NCBI GenBank assembly: GCA_964023275.1
Contig: OZ029917.1
Coordinates: 20,929,988 to 20,993,987 of the forward strand
Reading direction: 5' to 3'
DNA length: 64,000 bases
DNA from: Norana najaformis
Taxonomy: Eukaryota; Annelida; Clitellata; Crassiclitellata; Hormogastridae
Part shown: positions 1 to 9,907 of the stretch, piece after piece
Layout of the letters: each line of letters begins with the position of its first letter
How positions within the stretch are numbered: position 1 is the stretch's first letter
Made by a program: the position numbers and the translations under genes
The notes under the pieces: model-generated
What the model was told of the DNA's origin: nothing
What the model saw: the letters and a program-made list of their open reading frames with translations, nothing else
Databases searched by the model: none

Positions 1-1290
1 ATTGTCTAGCTTTGGGTTCTGTTGTTGTCGTTTTTACACTTCAGTTTAAATATTTCTCAACCTCAAAAGCACGCCTCCAAAGACTATGGTTGAAAATTAG
101 TAGCATGCACTAAACGATAATTCTGTGGTACAGCAAGATTTTAGTCTGCCAGTCTCCCTTCTATCACGATTAATTTTTGTGTCTAATTATTCATAATTAT
201 TAAAGTCTATTAGATGCTCATGATATCTGATTAATACCTAATTAGAATTTCCAAAGAAAATGTTAATAAACCACATATGTACGTACGTATGTATGTATGT
301 ATGCATACATGTATGTATGTATGTATGTATGTGTGCATATCTGTTTGTTTGTATCTAAACATTTAATACAGCGCCTTCTAAGTACCTTACAAAATCGCTG
401 TATGCATAGGCCTACATGTGTATGAATCTATCAAATTATTATTATTTCTGTATTCACATGGCTTAATTATTAACTAATTATGAAGCATCAACAAAGCACA
501 AAGCAATGTGGCGTGAAAGAATTCTTTCTCCTTCAATTATAGATACCTACAAACATCGATAGTCTGTTGTTGTCGTTTTTGCACTTCAGTTTAAATATTT
601 CTCAGAGAACCTTTTAGCCAAACTTGTAAATGTTATGTGACATACGTAACTCATAGTCAGTTGAGATTAGGATATACTACGACAAATTTTTGGTCCACTC
701 TCTAAATAATAGGTACCAGTAAATAGTGGGTTTCAAAGTGTATATGTAGTCTGATCGGGTATCGTATGCACAAGCCCAAACGACAAGGCCCAAAGATGTT
801 CAACGTTCAGTAGCATTAACAAGTACTAGGCAAAAAGACCTATCAAACGGTCTGCTTTCGTCAGTATAAAAGCACAAATGACCACTAGCCATAGGACTTT
901 TCAAACAACGACTTATGCCTGTCTTGAAGTGCTCTGCATGGGACATTCCTGTCGTTGTTGGGCTTCCTCCTTCAGTTTACCGTATCAGTCCACCATCATC
1001 AGTTTAGTGGCATTTGTCTAGGATTTTCGCTTCTTTTCTTTCCCGCCATTCTTCCCTCTATGAAACAAAGACATTTAGCATAAAGTGACACTAAAAAGTG
1101 GAAAATTAATTACCCTTGTCTCCACCAGTGTTCCCTCTTTTATTCGCCCTACGCGAAATGGCTACCACCTGGGCAGTAACATTTTGGACCTGAGCTCTGA
1201 TCCGTGCTAGACTGCACATCTATATTGTACGAGTGTATTCATGCTTCAAATATACAACATTGTATTTATATATGTATGCATGCATGTCTC
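1..1290. other. Non-coding AT-rich DNA, no gene seen
   Basis: No convincing coding region on either strand. It holds a GTAT microsatellite near 277-334 and one copy of the palindrome TAGGCCTA at 407-414. A CAGCGCC motif near 369-376 resembles the LINE tail signature described elsewhere in the window, read in the minus orientation. Confidence 0.5.
277..334. repeat. (GTAT)n microsatellite
   Basis: Nearly uninterrupted GTAT/GTAC tetranucleotide units, interrupted by GCATAC. Simple repeat read directly from the sequence. Confidence 0.9.
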
Positions 1291-1304
1291 GACCATCCTT
1301 CGAA

Positions 1305-1372
1305 GTTGTCAACAATCGGAATTCGAACCGTCGACTCGCCTGATTAGTAGCGTAGCGTTAACTCGACAGAAG
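1305..1372 (-). mobile_element. tRNA-derived SINE head (remnant)
   Basis: On the minus strand a good Pol III B-box-like element (GGTTCGAATTCC) follows a tRNA-like stretch containing AGTTAACGC and an anticodon-loop-like CTACTAATCAG. The sequence after the B box resembles that after the B box at about 31.09 kb, which suggests one SINE family. No acceptor-stem closure was checked, so this is called a SINE relic and not a functional tRNA. Confidence 0.4.
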
Positions 1373-1399
1373 ACATAGTCTTTGAATTTCGATTGCATA

Positions 1400-1740
1400 T
1401 AGGCCACTTGTACCAAATTTTTCGCAATCTGCCAAACAAAGCATTAGCGTCCGCTTTTATAGTCTGTTTCCCGCCAAGTTAACGGTTGCCGCTGACTTCA
1501 GACATTGCGCGGGAACGCAGACCAATAAGACTCGTACATTTAAAATTTGGACGCGAACGCGCACCAGTCAGAAGCGTGTATTTAAAATGCGCGCTAACGT
1601 CGACCAATGACAAAGAAGTAAACAATCAGATAACTCATCGCTGATACTTCAGAAATTTTGCACCTAAAGCTCAGGAACCCCACCAGCCAATCACAAACAA
1701 GTCAACATCCCGATGACATCGATATGACGTCAGAAAGATC
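1400..1740 (-). mobile_element. LTR-like repeat, copy 1
   Basis: The reverse complement of this segment aligns along most of its length with 15415-15840. Shared blocks are a start like TGACGTCATATCGATG with TCATCGGG, several CCAAT-type boxes next to GCGCG runs, TATTTAAA blocks, and a TATAAAA box in the last third. It lies directly downstream, in minus-strand sense, of a Gypsy RNase H remnant, where a 3' LTR would sit. The LTR call is inference: I could not identify a primer-binding site or a target-site duplication. Copy 1 has an extra CCAAT/TTTAAA unit compared with copy 2. Confidence 0.5.
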
Positions 1741-2240
1741 CCGTTTACATTACCGTCAAACCCTTTTGTAGTTTACAAATCAAAATATCATAATTCAATG
1801 TTATGCAATCGACAGTCACAACGGAAAACCGACGTTACAAACAAAACGATCTGAACTATGGAACAATTACAAGGTGACAGACAATCTCTAATCACATTCA
1901 ATTTACCTTTACAAGATCAGATTTACTTCAATTAGTCTCTGACAAGGTTTGCAGATTTATACAGAGTAGTAATCAAATAGGTCAACGGATTATGATCGAT
2001 ATATACAGTGTGCTAACCTAAAATAATGTTTTTCAGTTTAGCCAACGCACATACAGCATAATAATTGGAAAAAATTGGAAATTGTACACGTTTTTCTTAA
2101 TAAGCTTCTTTCTCTATAGTTGTCCATTTGCTTTGGGTTTCAATCAGTTTTTGACTAATAAAGAGAATACTGTCGGTAATTCTCGATCTTTGTTGTCAAA
2201 TTGTGTTAACACAGCACCAGCTGCAACGTCAGTACTGTAA
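1735..2240 (-). mobile_element. Ty3/Gypsy RNase H remnant, copy 1
   Basis: A broken fragment of a Gypsy retrotransposon polyprotein just upstream of the receptor gene. Translated on the minus strand with frame changes, it shows GAVLTQFDN, then a stretch reading TQSKWTTIEKEAY, then DHNPLTY. These are the core segments of a Gypsy-type RNase H (D.G.GAVL, ET.. Y..IEKE, TDH.PL). The nucleotide sequence is plainly homologous to 43189-43690. Frameshifts and stops make it non-functional. No integrase lies between it and the adjoining LTR-like repeat. Confidence 0.7.
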
Positions 2241-2365
2241 CAGTACTGCCAGTACTAAACTAGATTGATCAGAAAAATGATCTTCATGCTTTGTTAACAA
2301 TTCACCAATTTTTCAGACTTTAAGTTCGGCAGTCGTTTCCGAGGTTAACGGTCGCCACCGCCACC

Positions 2366-5138
2366 ATGAACTCTTCAGCGTCCGATAATTATCCGCCTTG
2401 TAGTTATGAATACGAAACGAATAACGATGACCTGAATTGCTCGGATTGCACCGGGGACGAGTGTTTTGAACCCGATGTATCGGTGCCTTCTTGGGTGATC
2501 GTCGTCTGCTGTATCTACGCTCTCATCTGCTTCGCCGGTGCCGTTGGCAACGGGCTCGTCATCTTTGTCGTGCTGCGCTTTGCCAAGATGCGCTCCGTAA
2601 CGAACCATTACATCTGCAACTTGGCCGTTTCGGACATCCTCTTCCTGATCGGTCTGCCCCTGATGATCGTGACGGTGATTCGCCACACGTGGATATTCGG
2701 CGCCATCATGTGCAAGGTCTTCTACATTCTGACCTCCCTCAACTGGTTCACGAGCGTCTTCACTCTGACGGTCATGAGCGCCGACCGATACCTGGCCGTC
2801 TGTCACCCGATCAGCTCCATCGGGTTTCGAACTCCGGTCTTGTCGCGGTGGATCTGCATCGGAGTCTGGCTGGTGTCGATGCTCGTCATGCTGCCCGTCT
2901 ACATGTACGCGAACACGGAGTCGAAGGGAGGCACTGAGTCGTGTGTCATTCGCTGGCCGCACGACAACAAGATCTGGGCCGACAAAGCGTTCATCTGGTA
3001 CGGCTTCCTCGTCGGGTTCGCCATTCCAGCCGCTCTCATCTCCGTCTTCTATGCCCTCGTGGTTTTCCGACTCAAGACGACCGGACCTGGAAAGAAGTCG
3101 CAGGAGAAGAAGAAGGCACACAGAAAAGTTACAAAGATGGTCCTCATAGTAATCGCTGCTTACGTCATCTGCTGGCTACCATATTGGATTTTCCAGGTAA
3201 GCCGACATCTTACGGATCATTGTATGTGTGTAGATAGGTACGTAGGTGGATGCATAGAGAAGCACAGACGAATGGATAGATGCGTTTACATAAGTACGCC
3301 TATATGTTTCTATTTATGCAACTGTTTTATACATGTACGCCTATACGTTTCTAAATGGATGCTCGGAAGATTTGAAATCCGAGAGTCCTTGCGCCATCCA
3401 CTTTCCGTTTCATTCCAACTTCCTGTATTACATTCGGAGAACTGTTCTGCCTATCACGAGCAAATTCATGACTCATATAGCGCATTTAAATTGCCAGTGA
3501 CTGAAATATGGAACACAACATCTAGATAAGAAAAAATAAAACTCCAGAAATAAAGTGTAAGTTCTTAGGTTCACGGAATTCAAGACAGAATTAACTGTCA
3601 CAGCATTTATGAGTGATCAGGCAACATCGTTGTGGACACAACAAGGTTTGCCAGCTGCATCAAAGACAATGGAGTGGATAAAGGTCAAAAGGTGAAGGTA
3701 AGACACTTATTTACCCGCCTCAGTTGCACCTATTCAGAAACAACTTGGATCTTTAGACTGATGCTAAATACGACCTCTGCAGTCCTAAGATAGGCCTTCC
3801 AACTTGCATTGTTATTGATGCACCACCAATAACGAAGGGACGAAGGCCTGATTGAGCTCAAGGTAGGATTGTATCCGACAGACGATCACCACCCCATGCT
3901 AACGGGCCTTGGCATCGCTTAATTTCGCTCCATCTGCCAAATAGTGTTGTGCTAAATAAATTATGCCGTGTTATGCAGTACTGTTCTTTAAAACGTTTGG
4001 AGGACAGTGCATTTCTGGGACCGCTTTAGACAATTAAGACTCCACTCGGAAACACTATCACGGACGGTTCTTGAGGTGAATGTATGTATATACTTGCATA
4101 CGTATGTATGTTCGCACGTGCGTACATATGTATGTATGTATGTATGTGTTTATATGTATGTCTGTGTGTATTTATGTAAATGTATGTAACTCCAAGAGGC
4201 AGCCATGGGTATGAAATGTTAGCGACATCACCTTTTAGCTTTGGCATATGATGGCGAATGGCCAGTCCTCTCCCTTGCCGTCTGAGCTTCCCACCCACAG
4301 TGTGTGGTCAGTGTACTTATTTTAAAGTTGAAATCGGAAGTGGAGCAAAAATCTTGAAACATCTCTCTGCGTTGGCGGAAAGTTGAAACCCTTACTCCGT
4401 GCTGACAGTTCAGCAAGCTAACCACTAGACTTAAAGTTAGGGTTAGGCCACATGCGAACGCACCAGGCCAAAGCCCATATGAAATACTTTGCGCTGTTTG
4501 AAGCGATATGTCATGATAATATGTATTTGAAAGCTCAGATATGTGATATGTAGCTTTCGAGCATGTAGAATTTGAAGGTGACTTGCTGATGAATTCAGGA
4601 AGTCACTATTCTGGAAAAAATGCTGCAGAAATTTATGAAGTTGGTTTCCAAGCGACGACAATAGACCAGGAGAAATTCAATTATTATTGACGACAATTCC
4701 CTGTAGAATAATAAATGTCCTTGCACAATAAATGATGGCGATTGGTTTTTTACAGTCTCTCAAAACACCAATCGGCGCAATCTCAGAACCGTGTAAGCGA
4801 AAACTGTAGCAATTTCTGCGGTTGCTATGGTGCGGGTTGGTGTTGTCAAGGAGTTTGCTCATTTTGGCGCTAATATCGGAAGCGATTTAGAAAATGACAG
4901 GAAGCTGAAGATGAAGCAAGAGATGGAGAAGAAGAGGCAGAGACATAGGAAAGGGAAGATGAAGATACAGATGCATGGACAGGACAGAAGAAGGGGAAGA
5001 TGGAGAGACATAGCATGAGGACACTGTAAATGCCGTGTCATCCTAAGGAAACGATGGAGAGGCGGAACCAGAGCAAGGAAGAGTGAGAAACAGCGTATTG
5101 TACTGAAGATGAGGAGATCTATAGATAGAGAGAGATAA

Positions 5139-5183
<45 letters not shown>

Positions 5184-5188
5184 GAGAC

Positions 5189-5234
<46 letters not shown>

Positions 5235-7967
5235 ACGGTGAAAGTGGCGGAGGGATTTAGAGCCAGACGGACTGACGGCGCATTGGCTATTCTTGGTCGA
5301 ACCAGATCACAGACATTCTGCTGAGCGATTATTATCTGTTTACGACCTGAACGTCTCACTGGGTGAATACTTTCTCGATGGAATCCGGATTTCCAGATCT
5401 GAACGAAGCATTAATCACAAACAACAGACTGCGAAGACTGCTCCAGAAAAACACAAGTACAAAAACGCACCCCCATAAGCATGCATAAGTAATTACATAG
5501 GTCTAGATAATTAGTTTAAAACAGCACTTAGTCCCATATTCCATTTACCAATAAAACGAAGTTTTCTCTGGCCCTCTTTTGCCGAATGTGATGCTGCTAA
5601 GAAGTCACCATAAATTGCTGCCCTTCACTTCAAAAGAAAACCGCGATGAAACGTTTCAACTGCGTCATTCTGTTCCAAAGGAATGCCTTATGTGACTAAT
5701 GCAATTAATCCTATCCCAAAGGAAGGTCTAAGGTCACTGAGAAAGTCATTTTGTTCCGGTGCAGGATAGCGCTTTGTGCATAAGTCCCGGATCATGGAGT
5801 AAAGTGCTACGTTTATTGTGTTTCGGTCAAGGCATCTGACTGCAGCTTCAGGCAGTTCAGTATGCAGAAGATTTTATTTGACGGGTAAAATGAATTGCGA
5901 TATCGGCGATACTTTCCTTGTCACAAAACAATCAGCTAGTACTCGGATCAACTTCAGCTACGAATTTTACGTGCACATAAGTTATACACGCTACGACGTC
6001 CTTGACAGAGTCCAAGACTTTTTTTTACCTATTTAACTATCCTCTTTCTTTGCCTTTCTGTCTGCGAATCTCTCTCTCTCTCTTTCTCTTTCTCTCTTTC
6101 TGTCTCTCTCTCAGTCTCTCTCTGTCTCTCTCTGTCTCTCTCTGTCTCTCTCTGTCTCTCTCTGTCTCTCTCTCTGTCTCTCTCTGTCTCTCTGTCTGAC
6201 TGTCTCTCTCTTTCGACCAAGATGGTTGAGGCGCCCTAAAAAAGTTACTAGCGAACGTTACCGACTAAAAAATCTTAATTGAAAATCAGGAAAGAGATGA
6301 ATGTGGCGCTGTATCGAATCTGAAGAGAGGCAAATCAAAGCTCGACTGTGATTCTCATTCTCGTCTGAGAGATCAAAGAAAGACTGGAAAAGCAGGAAAA
6401 AGTTATTCAGAGGATAAGAGAAGGATAGAATGAGTCAGCGACATTTGAAAGACAGAGTAGACGAAGAAAGAACATCTGAGAAAAGCTAATCCTGCACTTA
6501 GTCAACATCAAAGGAAGCCAACGAAACTACTGCCAACACTGATTTGTATGAACGACAAAGGCAGCGTTGTGGTCGTGTAGCTTCTACTGCTACCGCAAAG
6601 CCAGGTATCGACTGAAGGCAGATGACATATTGGTCTAACGAAGCAAAGTGAAAGATGAACAGCGACACAGGAGCGTTCACTTCCGTCAGTGTCATAAAGA
6701 AGGCTTCTTTGCTGCTAGCAACTGCGCTGTGGAATAAACGCCTACGCTAGCTTTATTTTTGTCAGCTCTGAAACGCGTGAGACTGGCCGCGGATTTAATA
6801 AGTCGGTATTGCATTTAATAAATCCATAAAACAAAAACCAGGATGACAATTCCAACTGAGCAAGACAGCGTGTTGCATTCCTTTACACGCGTTTTTAACA
6901 CGCATTTGACTTTACACGCGTATAAGCCACATGGTATGCTTGCATTATGTTATAACTCAAAATAACAACATGTACGAGATTTCTGTTGGTTAAAGTGGTG
7001 TTTTGATGACTATAAAACTCTAACTCAAATAACCAGGTTATTAATTTCTTTTTGCACGCCCTGATCACATGCTTACGGCTGCCGCGCGTCAGACACGTGG
7101 TGGGGGTGTGATTGGATGACAGATCCCTGCGGGCAGTCGGGCTAACATCAGTAGCAATTAGTGTTGACGCGTATTTTATCAAATCACGCTCGCGCGACCT
7201 ATGCTCTGATGAGTCAGCAGGTTTCTGGAAACCCACGATTGCGCAATATCGGGAAGGTGGTCTAAACCAATCAGTGACGACTAGGAAAGATCGTCGACAC
7301 CTGCTTTGTAAATATTTGTACATAGAACATGGGAGTAGCCGATCGTTGAATTAGTGCTCTTCAGAAGAGCTAATCCCTCACTTAGCCAGCATCAGGAAGG
7401 CAAAGAAACTACTCTCAGCGCTGATTTTATTTTTATTAACGATGAGGATGGCAATGATGATGACAATGACGACGAAGATGATGATGATAATGCTGATGAT
7501 GATGACGACGAAGATGATAATGGTGATGCTGAAAACAATGATGATGATTGTGATAATGATGCCAGGTAGGAAATGCTAGATAAGTCTTTGGATTTTTGGC
7601 GCTGTTGGTACAGGTGACGAATACCTTCGTAGACAATAAAGACTGGATACATGCGGTTGTACACATCGTCACTGTACTGAGTTACACGAACAGCATGCTC
7701 AACCCGGTCCTCTACGCCTTCCTTGCCGAGACCTTCAGAAAGTCCTTCGTCAAGGCCCTGTGCTGCGTTTCTCTCTCCGACGCCAACCGGACCATCCAGG
7801 TCGAACACAGCGGCGCCTCGGGCCGCGGCGGACACCACCGTCAGCGCGACAAGGGGTTGGCCCTGAAGCTGGAGGACGAGAAGGGCGCGAAGAGGCATAA
7901 CAAAGAAATCCCTGTTGAGCACTTGGAAAGGGAAAACATCGCAGTCGACGACAGCCAGGCAGTCTGA
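2366..7967 (+). CDS. Allatostatin-C / somatostatin-type neuropeptide receptor (two exons)
   Basis: Rhodopsin-family G-protein-coupled receptor expected at the plasma membrane, where it would bind a somatostatin/allatostatin-C type peptide. Exons are 2366-3196 and 7614-7967, with CAG|GTAAGC donor, ACAG acceptor and phase 0, giving 394 residues. The start lies in a near-ideal Kozak context (GCCACCGCCACCATG). Visible: N-glycosylation sites at N2 and N24; TM1 about 43-71 (GNxLV); LAVSD in TM2 with D90; C116 paired with C193 in ESCVIRWP; DRY at 140-142 followed by LAVCHPISS; a long basic third loop (KKSQEKKKAHRKVTK); CWLPYW in TM6; NPVLY at 307-311 in TM7; CC at 327-328, possibly palmitoylated. 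HPISS..FRTP and the AHRKVTK loop point to the protostome AstC-receptor branch of the SSTR/opioid group; the ligand is inferred. A TTTTCAG at 2310-2316 may be the acceptor of the exon carrying the start codon. Confidence 0.9.
4080..4180. repeat. (GTAT)n microsatellite
   Basis: Degenerate GTAT/TGTA tetranucleotide run immediately 3' of the minus-strand SINE copy, consistent with a SINE tail. Confidence 0.85.
4185..4436 (-). mobile_element. tRNA-derived SINE, copy 2 (minus)
   Basis: On the minus strand it begins with an A-box-like CTAGTGGTTAGC, then a B-box-like GGGTTTCAAC. A body follows that shares with the copy at 35212-35475 the blocks TTTCAAGATTT, TGGCCA-TCGCC-TCATATGC-AAAGC and TTCATACC, in the same order and at similar spacing. 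It ends in the tetranucleotide microsatellite. The tRNA-like head, conserved centre and simple-repeat tail are SINE structure. Confidence 0.65.
5104..5232. repeat. (GA)n / (GATA) low-complexity repeat
   Basis: Long purine tract of AGAG and AGAT units with a few GTGA interruptions. Any open frames here are low-complexity artefacts. Confidence 0.9.
6068..6215. repeat. (TCTCTG)n microsatellite
   Basis: Repeated TCTCTG hexamers within a TC tract. They are open in several frames only because of composition. Confidence 0.9.
6479..6548 (+). repeat. Dispersed repeat, copy a (intron)
   Basis: About 65 bp that align with 7367-7428 (shared AGCTAATCC-TCACTTAG-CA-CATCA and AAACTACT). The two lie about 0.9 kb apart in the same orientation inside the receptor intron. 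Identity of the repeat unknown. Confidence 0.6.
7367..7428 (+). repeat. Dispersed repeat, copy b (intron)
   Basis: Partner of 6479-6548. It lies about 190 bp before the exon 2 acceptor. Confidence 0.6.
7436..7565. repeat. GAT/GAC-rich low-complexity tract
   Basis: Imperfect (GAT)n next to the 3' end of the receptor intron. The acidic reading frame is an artefact. Confidence 0.8.
7614..7967 (+). CDS. Exon 2 of the AstC/somatostatin-type receptor
   Basis: Carries the third extracellular loop, TM7 and the C-terminal tail (117 residues). The motif SYTNSMLNPVLYAFL is the TM7 signature of SSTR/AstC receptors, and FRKSF follows as the helix-8 start. The tail is rich in charged residues. Spliced onto exon 1, loop length matches the family, so no exon appears to be missing. 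It is GC-rich compared with the flanking intron. Confidence 0.88.
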   Translation: MTNTFVDNKDWIHAVVHIVTVLSYTNSMLNPVLYAFLAETFRKSFVKALCCVSLSDANRTIQVEHSGASGRGGHHRQRDKGLALKLEDEKGAKRHNKEIPVEHLERENIAVDDSQAV

Positions 7968-8206
7968 ACTAATCTCGAATTATGGTGATCGTGGTCATTG
8001 AGTGAGTCTCCCTCACCTCGGTAGGAAAAGTGCTGACTCTAGCAACGACCTTGAAATCGTGCTAAGACCTTTTAATTGCTTGATGTTGGCATCCTTGTAC
8101 AGTTTATTTATCGCGATGAAAACTGGATAATATTATTGTTGTAAAGTGTTGCACGTCCGACCATAAACAGACATATCTATCCTCAGCGCCATTTAAGCAT
8201 AGACGA

Positions 8207-8341
8207 GCCCAGTGAAGAAGGACTTTGCCGGAATGTCGTGACACTGTTACCGCCCAGTGAAGAAGGACTTTGCCGGAATGTCGTGACACTGTTACCGCCC
8301 AGTGAAGAAGGACTTTGCCGGAATGTCGTGACACTGTTACC
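8207..8341 (+). repeat. Three 45-bp tandem repeats
   Basis: Three virtually identical 45-bp units at 8207-8251, 8252-8296 and 8297-8341. Each contains AGTGAAGAAGGACTTTGCC and TGTCGTGACACTGTTACC. They start 240 bp after the receptor stop codon, so they may lie in its 3' untranslated region. Confidence 0.9.
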
Positions 8342-9696
8342 TCTCAGTTGGACCTTGCTAGTTGTTTATGCTACTATGTCTATCAAGTTCTTCAGCTGAG
8401 GTTCTTCTCGAACAAACTTGATGAACTTATAATCGACGTTCAACGAATGTTTAATTGTTGCTTACACTCAAAGATTACCTATCTACATAATTTTAGAATC
8501 GCCTTTCATCCCATACATCTGGCACTCGTTGACATTTGTGCGATCCTGGTCAGAAACTCAACAACAACAGCAGAAGCAGCAGCGGCAGCGGCAGCAGAAA
8601 CAGGATTTTTACAGTGATGAACGTACCTGCCAATAGCGGTTAATGTCAGCAAAAGCAGAAGTAGTAACCCCAATTACATGAACAGCAATGTCACCAGAAC
8701 TATCACCACCGCCATCCGCTCCAAATTTCCACAAAAGCAGCAAATTTTGTTATGCATTTGGCTCAGGCGTAGTACGCATACTAACAGCGGAGGTCAGCCA
8801 TATGAACATCCCAATCAGAAATTGAATTCCCTGCACATGTCAGATTGTTTCTTGTTGCGAAATAATATACATGTATTAGTATAATTAGAATATGATATTG
8901 TATTTGAAAACTGTTGGTTTGTGTTTATTTTCAAAAGTTGGCACCTTCATGAATTTGTCACAGAGTTCATGTAGGTTACAGTTCAAAGTCCTTTCACATG
9001 TAGAGCAGCTTCCACTACTCCCAGACTGCTTCAAAACACTATCAGATATGCAAGACTCAGCATTGATTGTAAAATACTGTTCCAAATTATTAGTTTGCAA
9101 ATGAATATGCAATGCATACTACTTGTTTTCATACTGCAATATCTTATGAGCATGTCCTAAACTGAATACGATTGGATTCAAAGATGCTAGATACTAGAGG
9201 CGATTTGCCATAATGTTCTTAACCACTGCGCTTAAGTGGCATGCATGTGGCCACGACTGTGATAGTGAGGTTTATTTTCCATTACACTGCCTATCATTCT
9301 TCTACAGGTCAGTGGCAGCACTTTTGTGTAGGCCTAATAAGTTTAAATTTTTTCAGAGTTAAAATGTCATTTTTATTAAATAAATGTATGAAGAAAAGCC
9401 GAAGATACAGATTGCAATGACAGGTGAGGAATTTCCACATAGAGATGCCTCATTTGCAAGCGAGAACAGCAGAATCGGCGTTCAAAGACTACTTCAATAC
9501 AGGGGTCTGTTCATAAAATGAAGCCGTATTAACAATGGAAATGTGATCTCTAGTCGGCCACCATATACCTGTTGGAGGCTTCGCGCTGTATATGAACGCC
9601 TGAGCCGTTATGTTGCTTCAAAACGATCCACTGTTTTAATAATTAATGCCGCAGATATGAGAGATATTTTTGGAAGGCCGAGTCGACGACAAGTTA

Positions 9697-9820
9697 CACT
9701 GGACAACAAATTTTTACAAAAGTCGTGTTACTGAAATGAAATTAGTCAGTTCTTATCAATTTGTATGTGCTGAACACGAATATGACAGTGAAAATGCCGA
9801 ATTGGCTCTAGTTTTTTTGT
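9697..9820. repeat. Left terminal inverted repeat
   Basis: Reads CACTGGACAACA at the outer edge, GTTACTGA about 35 bp inside, and GTGCTGAACACGAATAT near 9768-9784. Each block is matched in the same order by the reverse complement of the right end. Confidence 0.8.
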
Positions 9821-9907
9821 AATCTGAAATGAAGTAATTTTATATCGCACAATGCATGCCAATAGTGATACACTTACAGCTAATATTTGTAAAAACCAGG
9901 TCATAGA

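Larger units (their letters stand above)
3197..7613 (+). other. Intron 1 of the receptor gene
   Basis: A 4,417-bp GT-AG intron of phase 0. It contains an inverted SINE copy (4185-4436), GTAT, GA, TC and GAT simple repeats, and two direct copies of a short dispersed repeat (6479-6548, 7367-7428). Reading through the donor stays open to 3529 but yields sequence that does not look like a receptor, so I treat it as intron. Confidence 0.8.

Noticed and set aside
3197-3529. Open frame continuing past the exon 1 donor
   Set aside because: It encodes no TM7 or NPxxY, while a strong GTAAGC donor and a matching phase-0 acceptor at 7611-7613 restore a normal receptor.
4432-4447. TTAGGGTTAGG resembling telomeric repeat
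   Set aside because: Less than two units; chance occurrence at the SINE edge.
9185-9260. Possible tRNA-derived element (GCGCAGTGGTTAAG on the minus strand)
   Set aside because: Only an A-box-like stretch is visible; the downstream TTTGAATCC is a weak B box and no second copy was found.
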